Made by a program: the position numbers and the translations under genes | The notes under the pieces: generated by a model | What the model saw: only the letters and a program-made list of their open reading frames with translations | The model's database searches: none | Told to the model about the DNA's origin: nothing | Source of the DNA: Orobanche coerulescens | Taxonomy: Eukaryota; Streptophyta; Magnoliopsida; Lamiales; Orobanchaceae | Assembly (NCBI GenBank): GCA_033398695.1 | Contig: CM065804.1 | Coordinates: 54,219,501 to 54,283,500 of the forward strand | Direction: 5' to 3' | DNA length: 64,000 nt | Shown here: piece after piece, positions 44,028-57,359 of the stretch | Layout of the letters: each line of letters begins with the position of its first letter | Position numbering within the stretch: the stretch's first letter is position 1

Positions 44028-45353
44028 AAGGTTTATACCCAAAGGGAAGGAATCGATTATCATGATACCTTCTCGCCCGTAGCTATGATAAAATCGATTC
44101 GCATGATGCTTGCCATTGCTGCCTATTATGATTATGAAATATGGAAAATGGATGTCAAAACGGCTTTTCTAAATGGATACCTCGAGTAGGAAATCTATAT
44201 GGAACAGTCTAAAGGTTTTGTGTCCAAAGCTAATATTCATAAAGTGTGTAAGCTGCAACGAGCCATTTATGGTCTGAAGCAAGCTTCTCGGAGTTGGAAC
44301 CTTTGATTTGACGAAGAAGTTAAGGACTTTGACTTCGTACGAAATGAGGAGGAACCGTGTGTTTACAAAAAGGTCAGTGGGAGCAACATTGCGTTCTTAG
44401 TACTATATGTAGATGATATTCTACTTATAGGAAATAACATAGCAATGCTCAGCACTGTGAAAGCTTGGCTTTCTATAACGTTCTCTATGAAAGACTTGGG
44501 AGAAGCTTCCTATATTATAGGGATCCGTCTTTACAGAGATAGACTGCGAAGAATGATAGGACTTTCCCAAGCCCTTTATATCGATAAAATCCTGAGAAGA
44601 TTCAAGATGGATGAATCTAAAAGAGGGTTCCTTCCCATGCGACATGGAATTCATCTCACCACGAAAATGTGTCCTCAACGTGAGGAAGACAAGAGAGATA
44701 TGAGTAAGGTACCCTATGCCTCAGCAGTGGGTAGCCTCATGAACGCTATGTTGTGTACGAGACCAGACTTAGCCTACGCTGTGAGTATGGTAAGTCGATT
44801 TCAAGCAAACTCGGGAAGGGAACATTGGACTGCCGTAAAGAACATTCTTAAGTACTTAAGAAGAACTAGAGATTTAGTTCTTACTTATGGTGGTGGAGAA
44901 TTGAAGGTGATTGGATTCACCGATTCTGATTTTCAAGGAGACAATGACGACTCTAAGTCGAAATCTGGGTATTTGTTTACTCTCAATGGAGGAGCAGTAT
45001 CTTGGAGAAGCTCCAAGCAAACCGCTACTGCAGATTCCACCTGCCAAGAAGAGTATCAAGCTGCCTCAGAGGCTAGCAAAGAAGCATTTTGGATGCAGAA
45101 GTTTATACAAGAACTTCAAGTGGTCCCTAATGCGGAGTTGCCTATATCACTATTTTGTGATAATGATGGAGCTGTCGCTCAAGCTAAGGAGCCGAGGGCT
45201 CACCACAACACCAAGCATATAGAGAGAAAGTACCACATCGTTCGAGAGATGGTGGAAAAAGGATATGTTTCATTGCAAAGAGTAGACTCAGAAGACAATG
45301 TCTCTGACCCGCTGACTAAGCCATTATCTCAGTTGTCTTGGAAAGACATCTAA
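44028..45353 (+). pseudogene. pol: Copia I pol part 3: RT palm and RNase H
   Basis: Resumes the RT of 32773. Motifs: FSPVAMIKSIRMMLAIAA, MDVKTAFLNGYLE (followed by an in-frame stop near 44190), AIYGLKQASRSWN (stop shortly after), active site YVDDILLIGN, then VPYASAVGSLMNAMLCTRPD, and RNase H with DSDFQGDNDDSKSKSGYLF, STCQEEYQAASEASKEAFW and HIERKYHIVREMV. The natural stop is at 45351-45353. The two point stops make this copy inactive, but otherwise it is well preserved. Confidence 0.92.
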
Positions 45354-45406
45354 AGAACATGGGTATTGGATACCATGATATGTGGCATTGAGTGCAAGTG
45401 GGAGAT

Positions 45407-47257
45407 TGTTAGGAATATGCCCTCGAATGCCACTCAGGGGATGAGAGAGTATGGGCATTGTACTTGTAATTATGGAATAATAAATAATAAAAAGGCAATT
45501 CGATTCATTCACTGTTTATTGTTTTCCAATTGCATTCTTGACTTGGTAAACATTGAAGTGAAGTCCATGTAAATAAATCGAACATTCCATTCTCGTTATG
45601 GGATAAGAGAAAATGCACTGGAAGTGTTTAAAGTTTATTTACGTAAATCGTTCGCAAGTCAATAAACTTAAATGGGCATTAAGTTTTTAATAAGACTTGT
45701 ATAACTAATGCTAGGACATGTGCATGTCTTGATAGCATAGTTATAAGTATATTGGTGGGACCAGTATACTCGAACACGACTCATACTCGATTCAGTCACA
45801 CGGTATTCACTCTCGGAGAGTCGATGACGAATCGAAAGGTTGTGATAGTATACGTGGACCTTTGACTTGAGGGTTCAGTAGAAGATGTGCCTGTGACGTT
45901 TAGTTTGTCATTAGAGTAGTTAGACTCATTTGCTTAATTGCTGAGTGGACCTCGAAGTGCGGACTATACGGGAAGGTAGCAGTCTTTACTGTATGCCAAG
46001 TAAGGATTCTATCTCCTGTTAGTGAGCAGGCGAATGTCCTATACGGTTAATGGCAAATAAGATCATAAGTCTTTGGCCAAAGCATTCTGATATAGTAGTA
46101 TTAGATACACTATTGATCAGTTGGTCTTGATTTGCATTAACACATGTATAGAGTTTAGTCAACAGTAGGGTTTGACTTTACCGTGACCCGAAGACTTGAC
46201 CGGGACATCTGATGAAGGGTCTATACGTATATAGTATTCACGACATAATGGTTCTAGAATAATCCCTTCATTCGTTCTCAGTCGGGGTTTACAGTGCGGC
46301 CCGCTAGGCTGGCTAAGTGCTGCCCGCACTCATTGGTTCCTCCCAATGCCGGCTGAGACGGATCTACGGAGTCGCGCATTAGGAGCATTGACGGATAAAT
46401 GTGAATTTATTATCTCTCTATTAATATTAGATATTGGATATCTAATTATGATTTATTGGATAAATCAAATAGCGGTCTTATGAATTAAAATTAAGTTACC
46501 GAGTAATTAATTAAATTATATTTCTTAGAGAAATATATTTGTATTTGATATAATTAATTAATTAGATTAATTAATTAATATAAATACATTGATAATTAAA
46601 TGGAGTGTATTTAACGGAGTCGTTTGACGAACGTCCGGTACACGAGCCGAGTGGCTCGGCTCGTTTTCTAGGAATCTTCCTAGTAGGCCGCCCCCTCACA
46701 TGACCACCTTGCATGTGTGTTGTCATGTTTTAATTGTAGAGATTCTTATTCTCAAAATAATTATAACATGATATATAATTATTATATGAGATATAATATA
46801 TATACACACATGATGAGATGAAACTAGATACAACTCATATTCATCTTTTGAGAGAGGAGTTCAGCCGTGTCTTCAAAAAGTGAGGGAGGAGAATTTTTTT
46901 TTCTTTTCTATTTTTCATCTTGGAGGTGATATAAAAGTTAAGAAAAAGTGATATATAAATTCCTACAACACTTCCTAGCCGTGTTCTTCATAGAACGGAG
47001 TGTTGTAGATTTTTCCGGGCAACTTCCGACGCGTGTGAAGTAGAGGCTTCGAACTTTCGGTGCTTGGAACGAAGGGATTTCGTGTTCGGGACGGGGTTCG
47101 TGATCATCATCATTTTACGAAGAATTATTTCAAAGGCTTCAAGGGTATGATTCTTAATCTTCGTATTTTTTTTCGTATATACGTTACTTGATCGATCCTG
47201 TTTGGGATTCGTATTTATTTCCGCTGCGTATTTCGTTTTATTTTCGGAATCCCAACA
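45407..47257 (+). mobile_element. Copia I 3' LTR (1851 bp)
   Basis: Begins right after the PPT (tgcaAGTGGGAGAT). It differs from the 5' LTR by scattered substitutions and a few small indels. It ends CCCAACA at 47257, followed by ACGTG. Confidence 0.93.
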
Positions 47258-47262
47258 ACGTG

Positions 47263-47947
47263 CACATAACACAATCTCAACAATCCAACCTTCATCAATC
47301 AATGACACACAATCAGCATCTCACGATCAATACACAATACATTGCACAACCATGTGTACAACCAAACCAACACGATTATCACAATCATGCACATATAACA
47401 CAACACAAATACACATACCAAAATAACACAGTCATCACCAAGCCTTCATAACGCATAACACATAACCAACTCACACGAAACATGTTTACAAAGGCAAACA
47501 AATAATCACAAATCCAACACGTGATTTCTAGTCAATAGATACAAGTCATATAAGCAAGATGCTTGCCTCGAATCAGCACACAAATACTCCGATGAACACG
47601 GCTCGACCGAAGTGCCTCGAAACCTACAACTTCCGAAAGAAACAACAAAAACATGATCACAACGAGGATCGAAACCAACAACAACAGAAATCACATCAAA
47701 CATTCGAAGGAAAACTCATTGGAACATTTAATTGAACATTAAATGTTCACTATTTACCAAGAACACTCGAATCGTCAATCGAGTTAAACCAACTCGAAAT
47801 ATGGATATCATCAAAATTGGACTAGAATCGAAATCAAGAACAAATCTTCAAAAAGGTCAACCCAAGGAAAAATGGGAAATTACCTCGATCCGGCGAAGAA
47901 CAACGGATTAGATGATGTTATAATCATTTAAGACTCTCTAAAACACC
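47263..47947 (-). mobile_element. Gypsy LTR A, segment 2 of 3
   Basis: Continues LTR A after copia I: cacataacacaatctcaacaatcc matches 61718 onward of LTR B. AC/CA-rich, with aacacat and cacaac phrases and no ORF. It ends at the target site TTGGA (47948-47952) of the next insertion. Confidence 0.85.
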
Positions 47948-48913
47948 TTGGATGTAACACCCCCAGATTTAACCGGAAATATTACAGCGCCGTGGGCCCC
48001 GAGATGGAACCCACAAGGCTAAAAAGAAATTTTCACAAACATTTACAAATGCCCAAGAGGCCAACGACGGTACTAACTTTAAAAATTCACAAAGACTTAT
48101 AAAATCCATTTATCAAAACCGTCGTAAAACTCATTTGAAATCGCAAGGCCAAAGCAGTGATACTCAAAAGTTTAGAAAACGATTTCCAAAGTAACCTCGG
48201 TTACGAGATACCAAAAGAGCGTCTCAAAATACTCACGCGGCGGAAAAGACCAACCAAAGCGATACTCTAGCGGCGGAAAACAAGAACCAATCAAGAAACT
48301 CAATCTACGTAACATGTCCTAGCCGGTATCCTCAGAAGCTCATCTCTTCACGACCGCTACAAGCTCGATACTCGAGAACCTAAAAAGAAATCCACGAATG
48401 GTCACCATAATATCCAACAATGATAACCGTCACATCACATTAATAATAACATACCAATGAGAATACAACATAAGAATACGACCAACGTAATCTTTACTTA
48501 CTCAAGAAATTCTCATCAGAATAACCATTATCACATTTCACATCCTGTACTCAATTAACCAATAAACTCGAACATAATATCTGTATTGTACCTTAAACAA
48601 TACTCAAGATCCTCAAACTATCATAACCAACTCACGATACGGAAATCTACCATTTCTGACCAATACGATCCATCGAATAATATCATCAAATCCCAAGACG
48701 ATAACCGATCGTCCATCAAAGACAAAGACCAAAGAAAATACGGAACATACCTCGAGATATGATGTGCCACGATAATCATATCAGTCTAATCCGAGATCAG
48801 ATCAATGTAATACGGACAAGGTCCTAACACAAGACCTACAAATGCATACTCATATGACAACGTCAATATGCTCAAAAACAATAACAACTATGTATACTCA
48901 ATGGAAATCCCAT

Positions 48914-49203
48914 GATCCAGCGCCCTCAGCATAGATCCCAAGATGATCCTACAAGATCAACACGAGGTGGATAACCAACAATATACATATGCACAACAAT
49001 AACACAATACTGGGTAATCCAACGATCCGGCGCCCTCAGCATAGATCCCAAGATGATCCCGTCGGACCAACACGAGGTGGAAAAACCCGTCCAATGATCC
49101 AGCGCCCTCAGCATAGATCCCAAGATGATCCCGTCGGACCAACACGAGGTGGACATCCGATCCAGCGCCCTCAGCATAGATCGCGCGATCCCATCGGATC
49201 AAC
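48914..49203. repeat. Four repeats of about 57 bp in the LARD LTR
   Basis: Units begin GATCCAGCGCCCTCAGCATAG and end caacacgaggtgg, separated by unrelated linkers (about 52, 15 and 6 bp). The right LTR has the same set at 54971-55259, and a diverged version in opposite orientation lies at 63890-63990. ORFs here on both strands follow the repeats. Confidence 0.88.
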
Positions 49204-49993
49204 ACAACATAAACAACACAATATGCATACGCATATGCAAAACAATATGTTCATCATCATGAACAACGCAACATGAACGACAATATGACAAATCAATTAA
49301 GACGACCTCATGTTCGACAACATGAATGATAATACGCATGATCAAATCACTAACTCTAATTGAATCAATATAAGATACTTGCCCCGAGTCCTTCGGAGAA
49401 ATCTCGATGTCCAATCATCACCGATGATTATCCTCAATGCTCGGCGATCCAAACGAACAATAAACTATAGATACTCATATCCTCGTCTTTACCATAATGT
49501 AACCTTGATACTCGAACATACCAATAATCGAGATAAGCATATACATTATGATTTATCTCCCAGAATCGAAAGAACGATATGCGATCCGAATACCCGAGTT
49601 CACAATAATAATCATCGCTATATGCATTATGAGCGAAATGAAATCAAACCATTCATTAAATATTATAACCGAGCAAGTAATAACTTGCCTCGATACCGAT
49701 ACGACGAAGTCGCTATCAACACCTTGCCTTTGTCTACGAGCTCCTCACCCCGATCAAAAGCAATACAATGGACATACTCGAACGCGACCGCAATATCCGG
49801 TTATAATCACCGATCAACAATCTCAACCTATCGAAGAAATCAAATAACACATATCCGATAACAATCAAGAATCGACAAACTAACCAATCGAACTCAACGG
49901 TTCAACACAACCTCGAATAAGCACAAGAACCAACCAAGTCAAACCATCACGAATTCCTAATCAAAACACAAAAATACCGCCTCGCCTGCCTAC

Positions 49994-50077
49994 TTAGCGC
50001 ACGTTAAACGCATAACGTAGCGTGCGCTAAGTTTCTCCCGTTAGCGCGCGCTAGGCAGTAAACGTAGCGTGCGCTAA
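49994..50077. repeat. Downstream palindrome array, left LARD LTR
   Basis: Four 14-bp sites with centres at 50000.5, 50023.5, 50047.5 and 50070.5 (steps 23, 24, 23). It lies in the transcribed part, about 0.7-0.8 kb beyond the TATA box. The same four are at 56057-56140 in the right LTR. Confidence 0.9.
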
Positions 50078-50788
50078 TGCTGTGTAGTGGCATGCATTTC
50101 AAGCATCGTCTAACACTTCCATCATGACAATGATCAACTCATCTCGAGATTAAGGATTTCATAACAATCATGACATATAATTTAATAGCTTTTCAAGAAC
50201 ACGAATTATCCAAATTCACGTTCATGATCTATAAAATGATAAAATCCGATGTGTTCTAACATCTAAAAATCCTTATTCATCATGTTCTTCGACATACAAT
50301 TCATATAACTTCAAGAATCACAGTAGCATCACCATAATCGTTACCATACGAAGTAACCAACGACAAAACATCAAAAATCCGAATTGAAGAAGGGAATTAC
50401 ATTAACATATATCTTGAATTCCATCCAAAACCATACGAAACATATCAATACTCATATATTGATAGCAACATTAACTTAGTACGGTAATCCAACTCGTTGT
50501 CATGCTCATCAACTTGTTTATATGATAATCATCAACTCAAGAACATCATATACAATCCAAAACGAAATCTCAAAGTGAAGAGTAATTACCTTTTTTTGAA
50601 GGAAAGGATTGATTTCCAAGAATCACCAATGATTTCAAGAACAAAGCTTCACTCCATGATTTCCATCTTTAATCTTGTTAAAGAGGATCATCCCTCAGTG
50701 TTTAGGAACTCCAAATGTTCTCCCAAGGTTGTCTCTATCGGGTGAAAGGAAAGAAATGGACGAAATGTTTCATGACACCCGTTTGTCC

Positions 50789-50798
50789 CTTTATATAG
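50789..50798 (-). promoter_or_regulatory. TATA box, left LARD LTR
   Basis: Minus strand CTATATAAAG, ten bases from the first palindrome. It is identical to the box in the right LTR at 56851-56860. Confidence 0.75.
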
Positions 50799-50807
50799 AA
50801 TGCACCA

Positions 50808-51297
50808 CTAGCGTGCGCTAAACCCTTATGTTTAGCGTGCGCTAGCCTTAGCGTGCGCTAACTGACTTTGTTAGCGTGCGCTATCGCATCGCGATCGAGG
50901 CTACCGTCTTGCTTCGTAAACTACCTTACGTACGTAATGCCCATGCATTAACGTCGTAAATCATCATGTCTAGCGTCGCAAGTCCTTACTCTTAGCGTGC
51001 GCTATCCGAAGTTGACTTACTACGGTGTTCACCTACCACTCGCCCCACATTCCGAAAGACATCGGCAAGGATAAGATTCCTTGTTGGTGATACATAGTTA
51101 GCGTGCGCTAAGCTAATATTTTAGCGTGCGCTAATACTTCGAGGACAACAACCGTTGACTTACGAACGTGCGCGGCGGCCGGGTCCACACGCAGATTCCT
51201 TCCGATGCATGCGCACTAGCGTCGCTAACCTATAAACGTAACGTCGCTAATCACCTTGCGATAGCGTGCGTTATGCATGAATATCGGCGTGCGCTAA
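50808..51297. repeat. Upstream palindrome array, left LARD LTR
   Basis: The same array as 56870-57359, but several sites have lost two bases (for example acgtcgtaa for acgtacgtaa, agcgtcgctaac for agcgtacgctaac), which breaks the dyad. Confidence 0.85.
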
Positions 51298-51600
51298 TAA
51301 GGCTATACTTAGCCATTTTCCGCGATTCTTGTCCAACGTCTCGACATACCAAAAGCGGACATAAGACACCGAACACAAACACCGAATCAATAATATCATC
51401 ATACGATATACCCAATATCAAAAGTACGACAACGATACACAATATCCTCAAATGTAATTGTCGACCAAATACGACAATTATACCGATATCGATATCTCGA
51501 GTCCTTTATTTATTTTATCTCTCTGCATGCATTCCACGCTGTACAATATAACTCGGATAAAATAATATTAAACACCGATAGTAGAAATTCGGATATTACA

Positions 51601-54010
51601 TTCTACACCCCTTAAAATAAGTTTCGTCCTCGAAACTTGCAATCCATCATAAAGCGAACAAACATACCGTTCAACTCAAAATATCCCAAAACCATCACGA
51701 CAACGATTAATCATCATCATTACCGAATATCCAAAAGAGCATACTTACAAGTATGCGGTCGACGATCTCTGAGATACTAGCAAGCGATCTCACATGCATC
51801 TCAATACGCTTACGATCACAATTCCACGAGTCTCAACAAAATATATCATCTTCGGATGAAACAATCCGCCGAATCAAATCACATGCCTGATTACATAATC
51901 AAGTCCCAATTAGATAAGACGAATAATACACAACACATCTACAAAACAATTGCCCAAAACAACGACACGAATCCGAAACATTAACACAAAATCCGAGCGC
52001 TCAGATGATCACCAACAATGATCAACAATCAATCGAATTTATCATCGACATGATAAATTCCAATATGACCAACCAGAGGTCAAAACCCAATCGAGAATAT
52101 CATCAACGTGATAAACTCCAATATTACCAACGAACGATCAACGACAATCGAGAATACCTTCACACGGTAAACTCCAACACGATCAACACAGAACCACGAG
52201 AAGCGTATATATGAAAGAATAACATTCTCAAAACGTCAAATCAATCACGCCGTAGATCTCAATAAACATACCCAGTAGCGAACATTTCCCTCGGCATACG
52301 AACAACGAGTCGCAAATCGACGAACATACCAATTCATACAAGGAGTGGGAACGACCACTCAATATCCAAAACAACCAGCATGGGGTCACCATCCCCATAT
52401 TTACACTTACAAAGAAATCATTCAAAGATCACTATGGTAAGATTACGCTACTACCGCACCAATGGAATCACGTAGCACCTATGTCCCTGTTTTACAAAGT
52501 CCAAAGTTCAAAAAATTACATACGTGCGATTCTACAAAATGCGGTATAATTCTCTTGGTGATCAATCCATTGATCACCCATGGATAGCCAATCTACCATA
52601 CTAAACTTGAATCTCTTTCGCCATTACCATCTTGATGTACCATCCGATTCGTGAGTCTCATTCGAACTTCACCACGATATGCATTATGCACTAAATGCGT
52701 ATGTACCTCGATCACATTTTCAAAACCAGTTTGAAATCATATATTCTTGTCACGAAGACAATTTTCGAAAGTTCTTTCAAAAATTTCAAAACTAAAAACA
52801 TAAATTTTGGTAAGATCACATAATCAATTTTAAAAATTAAATCGGCTCGCTGGTGCCAAGTTCTCGATAAAAATTCTTTTCGAATATACACGATTAAATA
52901 AAATGAATTTTATGCAAATGCTTGTCCATATCCATACCCCTGTATACCACTTCGGCTCGTCACCAATATCCACTGATATTCCATCGGAAAACCACACGAT
53001 AGAGTTCCAAATCTCAAATATAAACTCCGACTAAAAACTCCTTTCCACATATGACTCGCAACGTCAGTCATTAACCCATACTGGATCACCTTAAATATGA
53101 TATGACAAAATATTGAAACGAATCAATACAATAAAGACTTCCCGAGAAGTTCCATTTGAACAAGTAAACCAAAGCCTCGAAAGGCGGATAAAGTATTTTA
53201 CAACTCTCGGGAGTTTTTGAAAACAGGAAAGTCTTTTGAAACATTAGGGTCTCAGCCCGTATCTTGTTCCGCAATACAAGAAGTTTAAAAAGTAGGAAAC
53301 TCTTTTCGGACCCCAAGTCCTGAGTTATAAAACCATTTCAAATCGATTGGGTCTCGGCCCAAAAATCATTTTCCGTAAAACATCCGTAAAACATTCATTT
53401 TGAAAGGTATCATTTTCAAATGATCAAAAGCAGTTCATGAATTAACATGTCACATGTTCTTCTCAACCATGCACAATATTTTCTCCCAGATGCACAATTC
53501 CGTTCTAAAATCTAACCAACATACTGATTTACAAAAATCGTGGTTTCTCAAGATCATCAATCCTGTCCCACTCTGACATCTCATACTGTAACGCATGATA
53601 TCTGCTGAATCTCAAGACACATCAACTATAGAACAACAATAAATCTCAATGCAATTCAAAAATCCAAATACTTACAGATCGTGAAGCCGACGATTCCCCG
53701 TGATACTGGCACATGTCTAGACTCAAGAAAATACTCGACATAGGTATTTCAAAACACACGTTTTGCAAACTCAGTTCGACTCAAGAACACAATACATCTC
53801 ATTCCAGAGAATCTCGTTAACACCATTTGGAAAAGTTATAACAAGCCCAGTACGATACTGGCAAATCCGATAACGCGAAAGCCTGAGTGAACAACAAAGA
53901 CTCACGGCTCTAGTATTTTTCAATCGACAACTCGAATGACGCAACAAAAACACGACTCAACTCGACCCGAATGCCTAGGTTTTCTCAACCTAAGCTCCGA
54001 TACCATATTC
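51601..54010 (-). other. LARD internal region, non-coding
   Basis: 51601-51640: PPT and remnant of a chromovirus pol end. 52010-52190: three loose repeats of about 57 bp with tatcatc-acgtgataaa-ctccaata and internal dyads. 53090-53340: short phrases gggtctc(a/g)gccc repeated. 53994-54005: PBS. No gag, protease, RT or integrase motif was found in any frame. Confidence 0.75.
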
Positions 54011-56056
54011 TGTAACACCCCGCATTTAACCGGAATATTACAGCCGTGGCCCCGAGATGGAACCCACAAGGCTAAAAAGAAATTTTCACAAACATTTACA
54101 AATGCCCAAGAGGCCAACGATTACTAACTTTAAAAATTCACAAAGACTTATAAAATCCATTTATCAAAAACCGTCGTAAAACTCATTTGAAATCGCAAGG
54201 CCAAACAGTGATACTCAAAAGTTTAGAAAACGATTTCCAAAGTAACCTCGTTACCGGATACCAAAAGAGCGTCTCAAAATACTCACGCAATGGAAAAGAC
54301 CAACCAAAACGATACTCTAGCAAATGGAAAACAAGAACCAATCAAGAAACTCAATGTACAGAACATGTCCTAGCCAGTATCCTCCGGGAAGCTCATCTCT
54401 TCACGACCGCTACAAGCTCGATACTCCGAGAACCTAAAAAGAAATCCCACGACGGGGTCAGCCATAATATCCAACAATGATAACCGTCACATCACATTAA
54501 TAATAACATACCAATGAGAATACAACATAAGAATACGACCAACGTAATCTTTACTTACTCAAGAAATTCTCATCAGAATAACCATTATCACATTTCACAT
54601 CCTGTACTCAATTAACCAATAAACTCGAACATAATATCTGTATTGTACCTTAAACAATACTCAAGATCCTCAAACTATCATAACCAACTCACGATACGTA
54701 AATCTACCATTTCTGACCAATACGATCCATCGAATAATATCATCAAATCCCAAGACGATAACCGATCGTCCATCAAAGACAAAGACCAAAGAAAATACGG
54801 AACATACCTCGAGATATGATGTGCCACGATAATCATATCAGTCTAATCCGAGATCAGATCAATGTAATACGGACAAGGTCCTAACACAAGACCTACAAAT
54901 GCATACTCATATGACAACGTCAATATGCTCAAAAACAATAACAACTATGTATACTCAATGGAAATCCCATGATCCAGCGCCCTCAGCATAGATCCCAAGA
55001 TGATCCTACAAGATCAACACGAGGTGGATAACCAACAATATACATATGCACAACAATAACACAATACTGGGTAATCCAACGATCCAGCGCCCTCAGCATA
55101 GATCCCAAGATGATCCCGTCGGACCAACACGAGGTGGAAAACCCGTCCAATGATCCAGCGCCCTCAGCATAGATCCCAAGATGATCCCGTCGGACCAACA
55201 CGAGGTGGACATCCGATCCAGCGCCCTCAGCATAGATCGCGCGATCCCATCGGATCAACACAACATAAACAACACAATATGCATACGCATATGCAAAACA
55301 ATATGTTCATCATCATGAACAACGCAACATGAACGACAATATGACAAATCAATTAAGACGACCTCATGTTCGACAACATGAATGATAATACGCATGATCA
55401 AATCACTAACTCTAATTGAATCAATATAAGATACTTGCCCCGAGTCCTTCGGGAGAAATCTCGATGTCCAATCATCACCGATGATTATCCTCAATGCTCG
55501 GCGATCCAAACGAACAATAAACTATAGATACTCATATCCTCGTCTTTACCATAATGTAACCTTGATACTCGAACATACCAATAACCGAGATAAGCATATA
55601 CATTATGATTTATCTCCCAGAATCGAAAGAACGATATGCGATCCGAATACCCAGAGTTCACAATAATAATCATCGCTATATGCATTATGAACGAAATGAA
55701 ACTGAAACCATTCATTAAATATTATAACTGAGCAAGTAATAACTTGCCTCGATACCGATACGACGAAGTCGCTATCAACACCTTGCCTTTGTCTACGAGC
55801 TCCTCAGCCCCGATCAAAAGCAATACAATGGACATACTCGAACGCGACCGCAATATCCGGTTATAATCACCGATCAACAATCTCAACCTATCGAAGAAAT
55901 CAAATAACACATATCCGATAACAATCAAGAATCGACAAACTAACCAATCGAACTCAACGGTTCAACACAACCTCGAATAAGCACAGTCAGAACCAACCAA
56001 GTCAAACCATCACGAATTCCTAATCAAAACACAAAAATACTGCACTGCCTGCCTAC

Positions 56057-56140
56057 TTAGCGCACGTTAAACGCATAACGTAGCGTGCGCTAAGTTTCTC
56101 CCGTTAGCGCGCGCTAGGCAGTAAACGTAGCGTGCGCTAA
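56057..56140. repeat. Downstream palindrome array, right LARD LTR
   Basis: Four sites (ttagcgcacgttaa, gtagcgtgcgctaa, ttagcgcgcgctag, gtagcgtgcgctaa) with the same 23-24-bp steps as in the left copy. Confidence 0.9.
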
Positions 56141-56850
56141 TGCTGTGTAGTGGCATGCATTTCAAGCATCGTCTAACACTTCCATCATGACAATGATCAA
56201 CTCATCTCGAGATTAAGGATTTCATAACAATCATGACATATAATTTAATAGCTCTTCAAGAACACGAATTATCCAAATTCACGTTCATGATCCATAAAAT
56301 GATAAAATCCGATGTGTTCTAACATCTAAAAATCCTTATTCATCATGTTCTTCGACATACAATTCATATAACTTCAAGAATCACAGTAGCATCACCATAA
56401 TCGTTACCATACGAAGTAACCAACGACAAAACATCAAAAATCCGAATTGAAGAAGGGAATTACATTAACATATATCTTGAATTCCATCCAAAACCATACG
56501 AAACATATCAATACTCATATATTGATAGCAACATTAACTTAGTACGGTAATCCAACTCGTTGTCATGCTCATCAACTTGTTTATATGATAATCATCAACT
56601 CAAGAACATCATATACAATCCAAAACGAAATCTCAAAGTGAAGAGTAATTACCTATGTTGAAGGAAATGATTGAAATTCAAGAATCACCAATGATTTCAA
56701 GAACAAAGCTTCACTCCATGATTTCCATCTTTAATCTTGTTAAAGAGGATCATCCCTCAGTGTTTAGGAACTCCAAATGTTCTCCCAAGGTTGTCTCTAT
56801 CGGGTGAAAGGAAAGAAATGGACGAAATGTTTCATGACACCCGTTTGTCC

Positions 56851-56860
56851 CTTTATATAG
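56851..56860 (-). promoter_or_regulatory. TATA box, right LARD LTR
   Basis: Minus strand CTATATAAAG. The palindrome array begins ten bases upstream of it. Transcription would run toward lower coordinates into the internal region. Confidence 0.75.
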
Positions 56861-56869
56861 AATGCACCA

Positions 56870-57359
56870 CTAGCGTGCGCTAAACCCTTATGTTTAGCGT
56901 GCGCTAGCCTTAGCGTGCGCTAACTGACTTTGTTAGCGTGCGCTATCGCAGTCCAGAGGCTACCGTCTTGCTTCGTAAACTACCTTACGTACGTAATGCC
57001 CATGCATTAACGTACGTAAATCATCATGTCTAGCGTACGCAAGTCCTTACTCTTAGCGTGCGCTATCCGAAGTTGACTTACTACAGTGTTCACCTACCAC
57101 TCGCCCCACATTCCGACAAAGATCCGCAAGGATAAGATTCCTTGTTGATCGATACATAGTTAGCGTGCTAAGCCTAATATTTTAGCGTGCGCTAATACTT
57201 CGTGACAACAACCGTTGACTTACGAGCGTGCGCCGAAGCAATGGTCCACACGCAGATTCCTTCCGATCTGTCTGCACTAGCGTACGCTAACCTATAAACG
57301 TAACGTGCGCTAATTTTGCACGATAGCGTGCGTTATGCATGAATATCAGCGTGCGCTAA
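56870..57359. repeat. Upstream palindrome array, right LARD LTR
   Basis: About 15 sites. Centres at 56990.5, 57013.5, 57036.5 and 57059.5, and again at 57283.5, 57306.5, 57329.5 and 57352.5, are exactly 23 bp apart. Others are at 56876.5, 56900.5, 56916.5, 56939.5, 57166, 57188.5 and 57229.5. Sites mix TTAGCGTGCGCTAA, TAGCGTACGCTA and TTACGTACGTAA forms. Spacers in the last run (cctataaac, ttttgcacg, gcatgaata) are unrelated. Confidence 0.92.

Larger units (their letters stand above)
21612..47257 (+). mobile_element. Ty1/copia element I, full length but split by two nested elements
   Basis: Both LTRs (21612-23466 and 45407-47257) are present and nearly identical. They are flanked by the 5-bp duplication ACGTG (21607-21611 and 47258-47262). 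The PBS follows the 5' LTR (TGGTATCGGAGAGAGG at 23468), and a PPT (AAGTGGGAGAT) precedes the 3' LTR. The internal region encodes gag-pol in copia order (protease, integrase, RT, RNase H). Element X interrupts integrase/linker at 27197-32250 and a SIRE-like copia interrupts RT at 32774-44027. The lineage is probably Tork/TAR/Angela-like; I cannot resolve it further. Without the insertions the element would be about 9.3 kb. Confidence 0.93.
47953..51600 (-). mobile_element. LARD 3' LTR (left copy)
   Basis: TGTAACACCCCCAGATTT ... ATTCGGATATTACA on the plus strand. It contains the 57-bp repeats (48914-49203), a downstream palindrome array (49994-50077), TATA at 50789-50798 and the upstream palindrome array (50808-51297). 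It differs from the right copy mainly in short CG-rich patches. Confidence 0.9.

Noticed and set aside
48926..49276. ORFs over the GATCCAGCGCCCTCAG repeats on both strands
   Set aside because: Repeat-driven open frames in an LTR; frames break between copies, and no ORF continues into the internal region.
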